DNA of 64,000 bases from Oscillospiraceae bacterium (GTDB lineage: Bacteria > Bacillota > Clostridia > Oscillospirales > CAG-272), in NCBI GenBank assembly GCA_015063485.1, contig SVUA01000007.1:1-64000 (forward strand), given 5' to 3'. This document shows positions 1 through 8,441 of the stretch, in pieces (within the stretch, counting starts at the first letter, position 1; the number at the start of each line of letters is the position of its first letter). The notes under the pieces are model-generated. The model was not told where the DNA came from, did not search any database, and saw nothing but the letters and a program-made list of their open reading frames with translations. Position numbers and translations under genes: made by a program.

Positions 1-2
1 TT

Positions 3-257
3 GGACTATTAGACACCGACACAACCGATAGAAAAGTTAAGGGTATTGGTGGAAGATATTCCGCAAGATCGAATGGCTTCTATGAATTATTCACTGATAA
101 TCATCATATCCGATTTTGCAGAACAACGAAAACAACTCCTTTTAAAAACTTTTTGATGAGAATCGGCTGGAATGCGTATTCAAAAGATGATTCGGATTTT
201 TGGTCATTGGAAAAACGGCTTCGCGCTATAGGGTATTCAACAATGGATTTAACATAG
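3..257 (+). CDS. C-terminal fragment of an unknown protein (5' end outside window)
   Basis: An open frame runs from the left edge to a TAG at 255-257, giving 84 residues with no start codon in the window. The composition looks protein-like (aromatic and charged residues, ending in ...SLEKRLRAIGYSTMDLT), unlike the antisense frame. I do not recognise the family. It is followed about 100 nt later by a strong terminator, consistent with the end of a real gene. It could also be the remnant of a decayed gene, because short near-repeats lie between it and the terminator. Confidence 0.45.
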   Translation, partial: GLLDTDTTDRKVKGIGGRYSARSNGFYELFTDNHHIRFCRTTKTTPFKNFLMRIGWNAYSKDDSDFWSLEKRLRAIGYSTMDLT

Positions 258-355
258 TGGCATCGATTAAGGCTGCACATAAAGCCACCTCGAAAATCCA
301 CCCTTGATTTTATTGACTTTCCCGTGGTTGCATCTATTAAGGAAGCACAACACAA
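258..355. repeat. Two diverged ~25-nt direct repeats
   Basis: The segment CATCGATTAAGGCTGCAC at 261-278 recurs as CATCTATTAAGGAAGCAC at 331-348, and both are preceded by GTGG and followed by A-rich sequence. They lie between the fragment ORF and its terminator. The origin is unknown; they may be a decayed duplication. Confidence 0.4.
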
Positions 356-360
356 AAAAT

Positions 361-392
361 TCCTCGGACTTGTTCCGAGGATATTTTTTGTG
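361..392 (+). terminator. Rho-independent terminator
   Basis: The stem TCCTCGGA (361-368) pairs with TCCGAGGA (374-381) around a 5-nt loop, and a T-rich tract follows. It closes the truncated plus-strand gene at the left edge. Confidence 0.85.
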
Positions 393-429
393 TTTTTTAC
401 ATCGGCTAAAAGTATTTTTATTATTTAGG

Positions 430-458
430 TTGAAAAGCAATAAGTTTTATGCTATAAT
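430..458 (+). promoter_or_regulatory. Promoter of the deacylase gene
   Basis: TTGAAA (430-435), a 17-bp spacer and TATAAT (453-458), with TGC just before the -10 box (extended -10). Transcription should start near 465, giving a leader of about 30 nt. Confidence 0.85.
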
Positions 459-497
459 ATAAAAAAAGAATACGAAGAAAGTTGGTTTTCATTTACC

Positions 498-2060
498 ATG
501 TACGACATCATTATCAAAGGCGGAAAAATAATAGACGGCAGCGGCGGAGAGCCCTACTTTGCCGATATCGCTATAAAAGACGGCAAGATATCAAAGATAT
601 CAGAAAACATAGATGGCGGAGATACCGTGATAAACGCCGAAGGTCTTGTTGTTACTCCCGGATTTATAGATTCGCACAGCCACGCGGATAACGCGGTATT
701 TACCTACCCCGACATGAAAGAAAAGGTAGAGCAAGGTATAACGACTGCTATTGCGGGTCAATGCGGAAGTTCCCCTGCCCCTCTTCCCACGTATTATGAT
801 AAAAACAATGATAAAATGTTGGGAAACTTAGGAAAAGAGTACGATATTCTCAAAACCATGGGCTCTTTTATTGAATATTCAAGCAAAGTGCCTCAAGGCT
901 GTAACATAGCGCATTTTGTAGGTCACGGAGAGCTTCGCAAAGCGGTCATGGGCTATGATGACAACCGCGAGCCAACAAAAGAAGAACTTGAAAAAATGAA
1001 AGAGCTTCTCCGCGACGCAATGAATACCGGCGCTTTCGGAATGTCGCTTGGACTCTACTACTCCCCGGGTTGTTACGCTAAGACCGAAGAAGTCAATGAG
1101 CTGGCAAAGGTATTGAAGGAAACGAACGGCTTGATCTCTGCCCATATAAGAAACGAGGGTAAGGACGTTATTGAAGCGACCGAGGAATTTATAAACATCA
1201 TAAAGGCGGCAGGCATACGCGGAGTTCATTCGCATATCAAAGCTTTTATAAGCGACAAAAACATTAAGGTCAAGACTTTATTTGAAATGATAGACAAGGC
1301 AAATGCTGAGGGAGCTGATATTTACTGTGACGTATATCCTTACGTAGCATCTCACACCTCATTAGGCGCGACCTTTGTTCCCGCAGAACTGCGCGCAAAC
1401 GGCAAGATGGTCGAAAATCTTAAAGACCCTGAAAAAAGAGAGATCGCTAAAAAATTCATAATAGATACCTATGGCAAGAACAACGACCTTTCATGGACCC
1501 TCGTGGTATCCGCTAAAAACCGTCCCGATGCTATCGGTAAAAGAATTAATCAAATAGCAAAGGACCGCGGCTGTGACGTTTATGACGCTGTTTTTGATAT
1601 AATCGTAGACTGCAACGGAATCGCAAGAGCATGCTATTTCAGAATGAATGAGGCAGACGTTGAGACGGCTATCAAGTATCCGAAAGCCATGATATGCACA
1701 GATTCAAGCGTTTCGAAAGGAGCGACAACGTATCATCCCCGTCTGCGCGCGTCTTTTCCGAGAGCCATCGGTCGTTACGCAAGAGACAAACAGCTCGTTC
1801 CGATGCCCGAAATGATACGGCGTGTCACTTCCCTGCCCGCTTACGTTTACGGACTTACAGGCAAGGGGTTGCTCAAGGAGGGCTATGATGCGGATATCTG
1901 CGTATTCTCCGAAGAAAAGTTCATAGACCGCGCAGAATACACCGATTGTACGCGCGGCTGCGAGGGTTTGAATTACGTACTCGTATCAGGGCAGATAGTT
2001 GCCGAAAACGCTATACATAACGGCAAACTATGCGGAAAGATACTTCGCAAAAACGGTTAA
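498..2060 (+). CDS. N-acyl-D-amino-acid deacylase (amidohydrolase superfamily)
   Basis: A 520-residue D-aminoacylase-family metal-dependent amidohydrolase. These enzymes release a free D-amino acid from an N-acyl-D-amino acid. The N-terminal beta-sandwich (MYDIIIKGGKIIDG) leads into GFIDSHSHAD, with metal ligands H60 and H62. The family cysteine is C89 in GQCGSSPAP. Later candidate ligands are H216, H246 (in HSHIKAF) and D402 (in CTDSS), followed by the typical HPR segment. All key positions are present, so the enzyme looks active. Its exact substrate (D-Glu, D-Asp or general D-amino acid) cannot be read from sequence. The ATG is chosen because the family N-terminus begins there, although the ribosome site (GAAGAAAG) is weak and rather far upstream. 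It is monocistronic and convergent with the DUF1576 gene. Confidence 0.88.
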   Translation: MYDIIIKGGKIIDGSGGEPYFADIAIKDGKISKISENIDGGDTVINAEGLVVTPGFIDSHSHADNAVFTYPDMKEKVEQGITTAIAGQCGSSPAPLPTYYDKNNDKMLGNLGKEYDILKTMGSFIEYSSKVPQGCNIAHFVGHGELRKAVMGYDDNREPTKEELEKMKELLRDAMNTGAFGMSLGLYYSPGCYAKTEEVNELAKVLKETNGLISAHIRNEGKDVIEATEEFINIIKAAGIRGVHSHIKAFISDKNIKVKTLFEMIDKANAEGADIYCDVYPYVASHTSLGATFVPAELRANGKMVENLKDPEKREIAKKFIIDTYGKNNDLSWTLVVSAKNRPDAIGKRINQIAKDRGCDVYDAVFDIIVDCNGIARACYFRMNEADVETAIKYPKAMICTDSSVSKGATTYHPRLRASFPRAIGRYARDKQLVPMPEMIRRVTSLPAYVYGLTGKGLLKEGYDADICVFSEEKFIDRAEYTDCTRGCEGLNYVLVSGQIVAENAIHNGKLCGKILRKNG

Positions 2061-2234
2061 TGATACAAAAAATAGACACGCTTGGCTGAACTGCCTAAGT
2101 ATCGATAACGAACGTTCTGTAACTTTAACAGCAAAACTATCGGGTAACGCAAACCAAAGACGACCTCCCGAAGTGAGCCTCACGTTAGTGCTGACACATC
2201 TCACAGATAAATCACAATTTATTTGACTAAAAGC
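2061..2234 (+). other. Non-coding 3' segment with a block resembling the one at 9995-10100
   Basis: About 170 nt between the deacylase stop and the terminator with no convincing gene. The block AGACAC-CTTGGC-CTGC-TAAG-CGATAACGAA (about 2074-2112) recurs in the same order after the hydro-lyase operon (about 10010-10060). It may be a conserved 3' RNA element. Confidence 0.3.
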
Positions 2235-2276
2235 AAGAAAAACCGCTTTTGCCGTTACGCAAAAGCGGTTTTTCTT
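2235..2276. terminator. Bidirectional terminator
   Basis: Perfect 18-bp stem 2235-2252/2259-2276 with A-rich and T-rich flanks on both sides. It serves both the deacylase (plus) and the DUF1576 gene (minus), which converge here. Confidence 0.9.
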
Positions 2277-2284
2277 AAATCATA

Positions 2285-3712
2285 TTAAATATCGTCGTCG
2301 TGCTTCGGCTTGACCTTATAGAAATCAAGTATCGGAATAAGGACGAGAGCGGTAAGACCCGCGTTGAATCCGCCGTTATACAGAACGAATCCTCCGTGCA
2401 TATCTGCCGTAACGGCACATATCATAGCGCTGAGCAGTCCTGCAAGCACGCCGTACCCAAATCCGTACTTTCCCGCGATAGGACAAAGTCCCGTAGCAAA
2501 GGCAAGTCCGTTTATATATGCCTGTGTTGAAAGCGTCCAAGGAATATCAAAGCCGGATAAAAGGCATATGACTATTACTATCGCCAACAGAGCAATATAG
2601 CCTAACGCGATAGGCAATACGTTTCTTGGGTGCTGTCCGTCAGCGGCAAAGGTCAGCGCGGCAAAAACTATTCCGACAGTTGCTCCCGTAAAGCCAACGC
2701 CTGTGGGAAGCTGCGGAAATATTTCGGGAAGTATAAAAATAATATTCAGATAAGCAAGAATAGCAAAGCCGTATATCGCGATATTTATCATGCAGAGCGG
2801 CATGCCGAATTTATCGGTAAAGTCAGTACCGTAGCCGGTACATTTCAAAAGCTTCCCATAATCCTTAAAGCTTCGCTTGTTGAGAATAAAGCCAACAAGA
2901 AATGTGATACTGAACAGTATAACGAAAAATACGTTCATAAATCCGCGATATGCATAAGGAAGAGAATAATAATTCGGGTTATCGATAATTATATCCGCGG
3001 GTTCGTTAACGCCAAGCGTTTGGTACATAAAGGCGTGAATGAATATGCCTAAGATTCCGATAGCAAGTCCCGCCTTATAGAGATTATAACCGCGGTGCAT
3101 GGCGGTAGTACCCGGAAGCAACGCAGGGACGACAAATCCGATGGCAAGTCCGCAAACTATGGAAAGAATTATACCTACCGCGCTTATTTGCGTAACAGAT
3201 GCGTCGAATTTTCCGATAGAATATCTAAAGAGTACCTCGCTTACAAATGGCGCAAGGGCGGTCGAGAAGAACGCCACGTGGATATTCTCGGATATCGGTC
3301 TTTTCAAGACTATGCAGTAGAGCAAAACGCCAAGGAAAGAGGGCCACATATTTATAAAATTAAGACCGTAGAAGCAATGCGCGACGATAAGCATATATCC
3401 CGCGAGTATAGTCGCGTTAGCTTTAGCGCGGCTTACGTATATCACAAGATTTGCGAAAAGTCCGCACACCGCGGCATTAAATAGAGTGCTTCCAAGTCCG
3501 CCGAGAGCAAAATAATCGGTCACGAGCTTGCTTGGAGAGGTAAGTATTCTCCATAGATTATCAAAAAAATCCCATTCCTTCGTGTAAAGGACCGCTATGG
3601 GCGAAGCAATAAGGAAAAAGAGACTTATAAATAACGGATAAGCGCGGATAAGCCGCTCTGAAAAAGTGCTTTTATGTTTTTTAGCTTGTAAGGGAATGTC
3701 GGTGTTGCTCAT
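2285..3712 (-). CDS. DUF1576 family multi-pass membrane protein
   Basis: A 475-residue, very hydrophobic protein with many membrane-spanning segments, recognised as the DUF1576 family, whose function is not established. The sequence has repeated Gly/Phe-rich helices of the kind seen in carriers. The start is placed at the ATG at 3712, because GGAGGATAT lies just upstream; an in-frame ATG eight codons earlier has no such site. It sits between the D-amino-acid deacylase and two regulators, so a role in moving the substrate or product of the neighbouring catabolic genes is a reasonable inference, not shown. It has its own promoter and a terminator shared with the deacylase. Confidence 0.75.
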   Translation of the reverse strand: MSNTDIPLQAKKHKSTFSERLIRAYPLFISLFFLIASPIAVLYTKEWDFFDNLWRILTSPSKLVTDYFALGGLGSTLFNAAVCGLFANLVIYVSRAKANATILAGYMLIVAHCFYGLNFINMWPSFLGVLLYCIVLKRPISENIHVAFFSTALAPFVSEVLFRYSIGKFDASVTQISAVGIILSIVCGLAIGFVVPALLPGTTAMHRGYNLYKAGLAIGILGIFIHAFMYQTLGVNEPADIIIDNPNYYSLPYAYRGFMNVFFVILFSITFLVGFILNKRSFKDYGKLLKCTGYGTDFTDKFGMPLCMINIAIYGFAILAYLNIIFILPEIFPQLPTGVGFTGATVGIVFAALTFAADGQHPRNVLPIALGYIALLAIVIVICLLSGFDIPWTLSTQAYINGLAFATGLCPIAGKYGFGYGVLAGLLSAMICAVTADMHGGFVLYNGGFNAGLTALVLIPILDFYKVKPKHDDDI

Positions 3713-3754
3713 ATATCCTCCGAAAAATTGACGCATAACACGCCTTTCACAATA

Positions 3755-3783
3755 ATTTTACCACAATTCTGTAATTAAGTCAA
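3755..3783 (-). promoter_or_regulatory. Promoter of the DUF1576 gene
   Basis: On the minus strand TTGACT (3778-3783), 17-bp spacer, TAAAAT (3755-3760), with TGG before the -10 box. Confidence 0.75.
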
Positions 3784-3820
3784 TAAGAATATCTTTGCGC
3801 GGGACTTTTGTAAAATAATA

Positions 3821-4426
3821 TTATTGCGGAACAAACACCTTAAATGCCGCTTCTGACATGACAAAAATGTCAGAGGGGCTTTTTCTTTTTCCACGGCTCG
3901 AGACAAATCCGTTTTCGTCAAGACCGTTTATCACGGCGGGCTTTCCTTTTATTAAAACTATCACGCGCTCACTTTCACTGCGTTCAGGCTTGATAAGTAC
4001 GTTTTTTACGGAGGTGTAAGCAATGTGACCTACGGGGTAAAACTGCTCCCAATAAACAGTGCCGTCCTCTCCGCAATATATGTGTGTGGCTTTATTTGCG
4101 CTCTGATTTGACGCATATACAACGTATTTTTGCTCTCCTATCGAGAAACGAACGGTCTTGAAAAGCTCGTTTTCGCCTAAACACTCGCCAAGCTTTTTGT
4201 ATGCTGAGTATACGGAAAGCTCTTTTTCACTTACGCAATCCATAATATCACCTACGTTACAGTCAAGTGCTGTGCATATCCGCGCGATCGTGTCCGTCGT
4301 AACGGTTTCGTTCTTTGAGAGCTTCGCCATTACGCGAGAGCTGATACCCGTCAGCGCGATAAGGTCTGATCTGCTCATGCCCTTATCAATGAGTAATTTC
4401 CACAATTTGCTGTAATCAATATACAT
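3821..4426 (-). CDS. XRE-family helix-turn-helix regulator with unknown C-terminal domain
   Basis: A 201-residue protein. Residues 1-65 form a Cro/C1-type DNA-binding domain (MSRSDLIALTGISSRVMAKLSK; ALDCNVGDIMD is the usual end of the fold). Residues 70-201 form a beta-rich domain I do not recognise, possibly sensory. The ATG at 4426 follows AAAGGCGGTGA, a good ribosome site; an upstream in-frame ATG does not have one. It lies between DUF1576 and the AraC gene on the same strand, each with a separate promoter. It may control the deacylase/DUF1576 part of the region, but no operator could be assigned. Confidence 0.8.
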   Translation of the reverse strand: MYIDYSKLWKLLIDKGMSRSDLIALTGISSRVMAKLSKNETVTTDTIARICTALDCNVGDIMDCVSEKELSVYSAYKKLGECLGENELFKTVRFSIGEQKYVVYASNQSANKATHIYCGEDGTVYWEQFYPVGHIAYTSVKNVLIKPERSESERVIVLIKGKPAVINGLDENGFVSSRGKRKSPSDIFVMSEAAFKVFVPQ

Positions 4427-4449
4427 ACAGTCACCGCCTTTCTGATAAC

Positions 4450-4478
4450 AGTATATCACACAACAACAAAATTGTCAA
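4450..4478 (-). promoter_or_regulatory. Promoter of the XRE regulator
   Basis: TTGACA (4473-4478), 17-bp spacer, TATACT (4450-4455) on the minus strand, with TGA before the -10 box. Confidence 0.85.
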
Positions 4479-4505
4479 TAATTATTTACGAAAGTAAAGA
4501 AAAAA

Positions 4506-5360
4506 TTACAAATTGTTCTTTTTAAACTCCATTGGTGAGACACCCATTATCTTTTTGAAATTGCGATAGAAGGTTGAGAAGTCGGAATATCCGCACAAGC
4601 CGTAAATGGCGGTTATTTTATAACCGTTTTTTATGTATTCCGTCGATTTTTTTATTCGGCAAAGATTCAGGTAGCTGTTAAACGAGTGTCCTGTCAACTT
4701 ATAAAAAAGTTTGCAAAAGCTGCTTTTTGACATAGTCGAGCGTTTTGATATCTCGTCAAGCGTTATCTGTTCCGTAAAATTGTTTTTGATGTATTCGATA
4801 CAATAAAGAACGAATTGTTTGTTGTTCTCAAAATATTCGGGCAGAGAGTTTTTCTCAAAATAGTTACGCGCAAGGCCCGACACGAGCAGTGTGGCATAGG
4901 AATGTATGATCTCATTAAACCCAAAGCTTTTGCAGTTGAATTCCGCTAACATTCTTTCCATTATCGACTCAATATAAAAGATATCCTCCGAGTCGATAGA
5001 TATCCTCGGAAGCAGATCCTTGCCGCCAAGAATATCCTGTAAAAATAGAGAAACGAGCTTACCGCTCTGTTTTGCTTCGCCGAAAAAGTCGGGCATAAAT
5101 GAAAATGAATAAAACACCGTGTTAGGCGCTGTCTCGATATGATGCACTGTCCCTGGGGGGATTATGAACATATCGCTTTGATGCAACCTTGAAGATTTGT
5201 TCCCTAAATAATGGCAAAGACTGCCTTTCGCAATGTAATATATCTGAAAATACTCGTGCGTGTGAGGCTTTTTTGCCTCTCTCGTTTCCTCGACCTTTTG
5301 AATATGATAATTTTCCGCCGCGTTGTTGTAATATGAAAGCACAAATTTTTTTATATCCAT
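4506..5360 (-). CDS. AraC-family transcriptional regulator with cupin sensor domain
   Basis: A 284-residue protein. The N-terminal cupin-like ligand-binding domain is marked by HTHEYFQIYYIAKG and IIPPGTVHHIE. The last ~100 residues are the two-helix-turn-helix AraC domain (ITLDEISKRSTMSKSSFCKLF, then GYSDFSTFYRNFKKIMGVSPMEF). The gene is divergent from the atuA operon. Its own promoter -35 box overlaps the first of three direct repeats between the genes, so autoregulation plus activation of the operon is likely. The ligand is presumably the substrate or an intermediate of that operon (inference). The start is preceded by GAGGTGATGACGAT. Confidence 0.9.
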   Translation of the reverse strand: MDIKKFVLSYYNNAAENYHIQKVEETREAKKPHTHEYFQIYYIAKGSLCHYLGNKSSRLHQSDMFIIPPGTVHHIETAPNTVFYSFSFMPDFFGEAKQSGKLVSLFLQDILGGKDLLPRISIDSEDIFYIESIMERMLAEFNCKSFGFNEIIHSYATLLVSGLARNYFEKNSLPEYFENNKQFVLYCIEYIKNNFTEQITLDEISKRSTMSKSSFCKLFYKLTGHSFNSYLNLCRIKKSTEYIKNGYKITAIYGLCGYSDFSTFYRNFKKIMGVSPMEFKKNNL

Positions 5361-5380
5361 ATCGTCATCACCTCAACTAA

Positions 5381-5409
5381 ATTCTATCACAAATATCACA
5401 AAAATGCAA
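5381..5409 (-). promoter_or_regulatory. Promoter of the AraC regulator
   Basis: Minus strand TTGCAT (5404-5409), 17-bp spacer, TAGAAT (5381-5386), with TGA before the -10 box. The -35 box coincides with the first ATGCAATATT repeat. Confidence 0.65.
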
Positions 5410-5458
5410 TATTAAAAACACAAAATGCAATATTCTTGCAAAATGCACGTGTTATAAT
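5404..5458 (+). promoter_or_regulatory. AraC-type direct-repeat operators and atuA promoter
   Basis: ATGCAATATT occurs at 5404-5413 and again at 5425-5434, a 21-bp step or two helical turns. A partial third copy, ATGCA, lies at 5443-5447. TATAAT is at 5453-5458 with TGT before it, but no good -35 hexamer stands 17 bp upstream; the repeats occupy that place. This is the usual arrangement of an activator-dependent promoter. Confidence 0.7.
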
Positions 5459-5490
5459 TTAATAAAAAAGATAAAAAAGGTGATACGATT

Positions 5491-6804
5491 ATGAAAATTG
5501 TTGCGTTAAACGGACTTTTAGGCTACGGTTACAGCGAAGAGGCTTTGAATATAGCCTTTTCGGAAAAGGTTGATTATCTTGGCGTTGATGCGGGTTCGAC
5601 CGATCCAGGTCCTTATTATCTCGGAAGCGGAAAGTCGTTTACCGACAGAAGCGCTGTAAAAAGAGACCTTTCTCTTGCGCTTCCGAAGGCTCTTGAGCAT
5701 AAAGCTCCGTTTATAATAGGTACTGCGGGCGGTGCGGGAAGTGTGGCACACGTTGCGTGGGTAAAGGAAATAATTCTTGAGGTCGCAAAGGAACAAGGGC
5801 TTCATTTTAAAATGGGAATAGTTCACAGCGACGTTTCGACTGAGTATGTTCTTGAAAAATACGATAGTGGAAAGCTTATCAATATGAGCGAGGAATTTCC
5901 CATAAGTAAACAAAATATCGAGGATAGCTCAAGAATAGTCAGCCAGATAGGCATAGCTCCTATAATAGAGCTTCTCAAGCAGAAAGTTGACGTTATCCTT
6001 TGCGGAAGAGCTTGCGATACGGCAATATACGCAGCTCCTTGCGTTTTTGAAGGATATCCCGCGGGACTTGCTTTTCATATGGCAAAGATAATGGAGTGCG
6101 GCGCTATGTGCTCCGAGCCCGTTGCGGCGGCTGACGTAATGCAAGGCTATATGTACGAGGACCACTTTGAGCTTTGCCCAGCGAATCCGATAAGAAAGTG
6201 TACCGTTGACAGAGTGGCAGCTCATACTCTCTATGAGCAGTCGAATCCCTATCTTATCTTCGAGCCCGACGGTGTGTGCGATCTGACAAATTCAAAATTT
6301 GCGCAGAAGGACGAACGTACTGTCAGCGTTTCGGGGTCGGAATTTATTGAAGCCGAGCAAAAAACTCTCAAGCTTGAGGGAGTTAAATGCGCAGGATTCA
6401 GAACCATTTGCCCCGCTACCGTTTACGATAGCGAGACGGTCAAAAACATGGATAAGATCATAAACACCGTTACGAATTTTATAAAAGAGACTACCAAAAA
6501 CACACTTCCCGAAAACAGCTATACGATAAGCTTTAAATTGAGCGGCGGAGCGGAAAGCTCGCTCGGCATTATCATGGACATCGTCGGAAGGACACAGGAG
6601 ATAGCCGATACAGTCTGCGCGCTTGCGAGAAGCCGAATGCTCCATTGCGACTATGAGGGCAGAAAATCCACGGCTGGAAATCTTGCTTTTCCGTTCTCAC
6701 CGTCAGATATTCATGTGGGTGCTGTCTACGAATTTTCTGTTTTCCATCTCGCAAAGGTAGACTCTTTGCTTGAAACTTCAAAAATAACCGTTGAGGAGGT
6801 ATGA
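5491..6804 (+). CDS. AtuA (DUF1446) family protein
   Basis: A 437-residue protein of the acyclic terpene utilization AtuA/DUF1446 family. The N-terminus (MKIVALNGLLGYGYSEEALNIA) and VDYLGVDAGSTDPGP, GTAGGAG and LCGRACDTAIYAAP are typical. The biochemical role of this family is not settled; members occur in catabolic gene sets with a DUF4387 partner, as here. It opens a five-gene plus-strand operon. The ribosome site is AAGGTGAT. It ends 1 bp before the DUF4387 start, so the two are probably translationally coupled and form a complex. The terpene name should not be taken as the substrate here. Confidence 0.82.
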   Translation: MKIVALNGLLGYGYSEEALNIAFSEKVDYLGVDAGSTDPGPYYLGSGKSFTDRSAVKRDLSLALPKALEHKAPFIIGTAGGAGSVAHVAWVKEIILEVAKEQGLHFKMGIVHSDVSTEYVLEKYDSGKLINMSEEFPISKQNIEDSSRIVSQIGIAPIIELLKQKVDVILCGRACDTAIYAAPCVFEGYPAGLAFHMAKIMECGAMCSEPVAAADVMQGYMYEDHFELCPANPIRKCTVDRVAAHTLYEQSNPYLIFEPDGVCDLTNSKFAQKDERTVSVSGSEFIEAEQKTLKLEGVKCAGFRTICPATVYDSETVKNMDKIINTVTNFIKETTKNTLPENSYTISFKLSGGAESSLGIIMDIVGRTQEIADTVCALARSRMLHCDYEGRKSTAGNLAFPFSPSDIHVGAVYEFSVFHLAKVDSLLETSKITVEEV

Positions 6805-6805
6805 C

Positions 6806-7105
6806 ATGAAAAAGCTTATCGATTACACAAAGATACTCAGAAGTAAAAACGCGGGACCGCTTTTTATTACGTTTGACCTTATCTTCAACACAAGAGAGGA
6901 TATGGGGTACGTGTCAGCGCGGCTTACAAAAGATGATATATCAAAGGCTTACGACGTATCGGTTGAGAAAATAGATATCATTCCTTACGCCGTGGTAAAC
7001 TCGATAAAAATAACCTTTCCAAGAAAAAATATAAGTGGCAGTCTTGAGGACAACGACATTTACGGCTGTCAGCAGCACGTTCCGCTTGCCAATATTTTAA
7101 TATGA
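6806..7105 (+). CDS. DUF4387 domain protein
   Basis: A 99-residue protein that fits the DUF4387 family (KNAGPLFITFDLIFNTREDMGYV; YAVVNSIKITFPR). The family is the usual small partner of AtuA/DUF1446 proteins and in some organisms is fused to them. The ATG at 6806 is chosen because GAGGAGGT lies just upstream, inside the end of the preceding gene. The gap to the AtuA stop is 1 bp. Function unknown. Confidence 0.82.
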   Translation: MKKLIDYTKILRSKNAGPLFITFDLIFNTREDMGYVSARLTKDDISKAYDVSVEKIDIIPYAVVNSIKITFPRKNISGSLEDNDIYGCQQHVPLANILI

Positions 7106-7126
7106 CTTATTGAAAGGAATATTGTT

Positions 7127-8419
7127 ATGAAATATACCATATGCACTGTCGGAGATTCGATACATACAAGTCCGATGCCCCAAAATTATGATAATTCGGA
7201 CATTAAAAACGTTTTGAGTAAGGCTGACGTAAGGCTTTTCAATCTTGAGTGTGTCCTCTCGGACGCCCCCGCTTTTGGCTCAAGCTTTTGCGGAGGAACG
7301 TGGATTACGGCAAAGAAAGAGACGCTCGACGATCTCCTTGACTTCGGATTTAACGGTTGCTCATTTGCTAATAATCACACTATGGATTATTCCTACGACG
7401 GACTTTTCTCTACTCTTAAAATAGTAAAGGAAAAGGGGCTTCCTATAAGCGGTGCGGGAAAGGATCTTGAGGAGGCTTCGGACTACGCTTTGATCGATAC
7501 TCCAAACGGTAAGTGCGCCCTTATCTCTATATGCTCGACCTTTAATGATGCGGCAAGAGCGGGAAATGCTTCAAGCACCGTAGCGGGCAGACCCGGACTC
7601 AATCCGCTTCGCTTTTCTACCGTATACGATATCACGCCTGAGCATATGAGATCGCTCAAAGAGATATCCGAAGGTACGCAGATAGACGGCAGACGTAACC
7701 TTTCAAGAGCAGGTGGATATACACCGCAAGTTCCCGACGGAATGTTCGGATTCGGAGACTATCTTTTCCGTGAAAGCAATACCGAGGGCAAGGTCTCGTA
7801 TCCAAATGAGCAGGACACTCAAAGAACAGTTGACACCATCAAAAAGGCTTTGCTTGAATGTGATTATGTCGTTGTGAATATACACTCTCATGAAATAAAG
7901 GGATCTACCGACGACGAGCCCGATGACTTTATGGTAGAGTTTGCTCACAAGTGCGTTGATGCTGGAGCATCTCTCATTATCGGAACAGGAACACACCAGC
8001 TAAAGCCTATTGAAATATACAAGGGCAAGCCTATCTTTTACAGTGTCGGAAACTTTATATTTCAGCCCGATACGGAGTTATTCTGTATGCCTGCCGACCT
8101 CGGCGAGAAGTATGGCTATCCCGCAGATGCCACACCGAGAGAATGGATGGATATAAGAAGTGATTACGGTAAGCGCGGACTTCACTGCGACCCCGTAAAC
8201 TCGCGTTCGCTCATGCCCTTTATCACCTATGAGGACAAGAATGTCACCGAGATAAAATGCTATCTGCTCAAGCTTGACATGAAGACCTTTGTTCCCAATA
8301 TCGCGGACCGCGAGGAGCAAAAAATAATATTCGATTATTTGTGCGACAGATGCAAGGAGCAGAACACACAGCTTGAGCTTTTCGACGGATATATTATTAT
8401 CACCGAAAAGAAGTCCTGA
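7127..8419 (+). CDS. CapA-family protein (metallophosphatase-like fold)
   Basis: A 430-residue protein of the CapA/PgsA family, better known from poly-gamma-glutamate capsule synthesis. Recognisable motifs are TVGDSIHTSP at the N-terminus, FNLECVLSD, NGCSFANNHTMDY, VVNIHSHEIK and IIGTGTHQLKPIEIYKGKPIFYSVGNFIF. There is no signal peptide or anchor, so it should be cytoplasmic, unlike the membrane-bound capsule members. Its place inside a catabolic operon, beside genes linked to acyl-D-amino acids, suggests hydrolysis of a glutamate-like or amide substrate rather than capsule synthesis (inference). Ribosome site GAAAGGAATATTGTT. Confidence 0.8.
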   Translation: MKYTICTVGDSIHTSPMPQNYDNSDIKNVLSKADVRLFNLECVLSDAPAFGSSFCGGTWITAKKETLDDLLDFGFNGCSFANNHTMDYSYDGLFSTLKIVKEKGLPISGAGKDLEEASDYALIDTPNGKCALISICSTFNDAARAGNASSTVAGRPGLNPLRFSTVYDITPEHMRSLKEISEGTQIDGRRNLSRAGGYTPQVPDGMFGFGDYLFRESNTEGKVSYPNEQDTQRTVDTIKKALLECDYVVVNIHSHEIKGSTDDEPDDFMVEFAHKCVDAGASLIIGTGTHQLKPIEIYKGKPIFYSVGNFIFQPDTELFCMPADLGEKYGYPADATPREWMDIRSDYGKRGLHCDPVNSRSLMPFITYEDKNVTEIKCYLLKLDMKTFVPNIADREEQKIIFDYLCDRCKEQNTQLELFDGYIIITEKKS

Positions 8420-8441
8420 ATATATGAGGTAGAGCAAAGCT

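Noticed and set aside
5491..6804. Terpene degradation as the role of the AtuA-like gene
   Set aside because: The family name comes from Pseudomonas; no acyl-CoA carboxylase or other terpene genes are present here.
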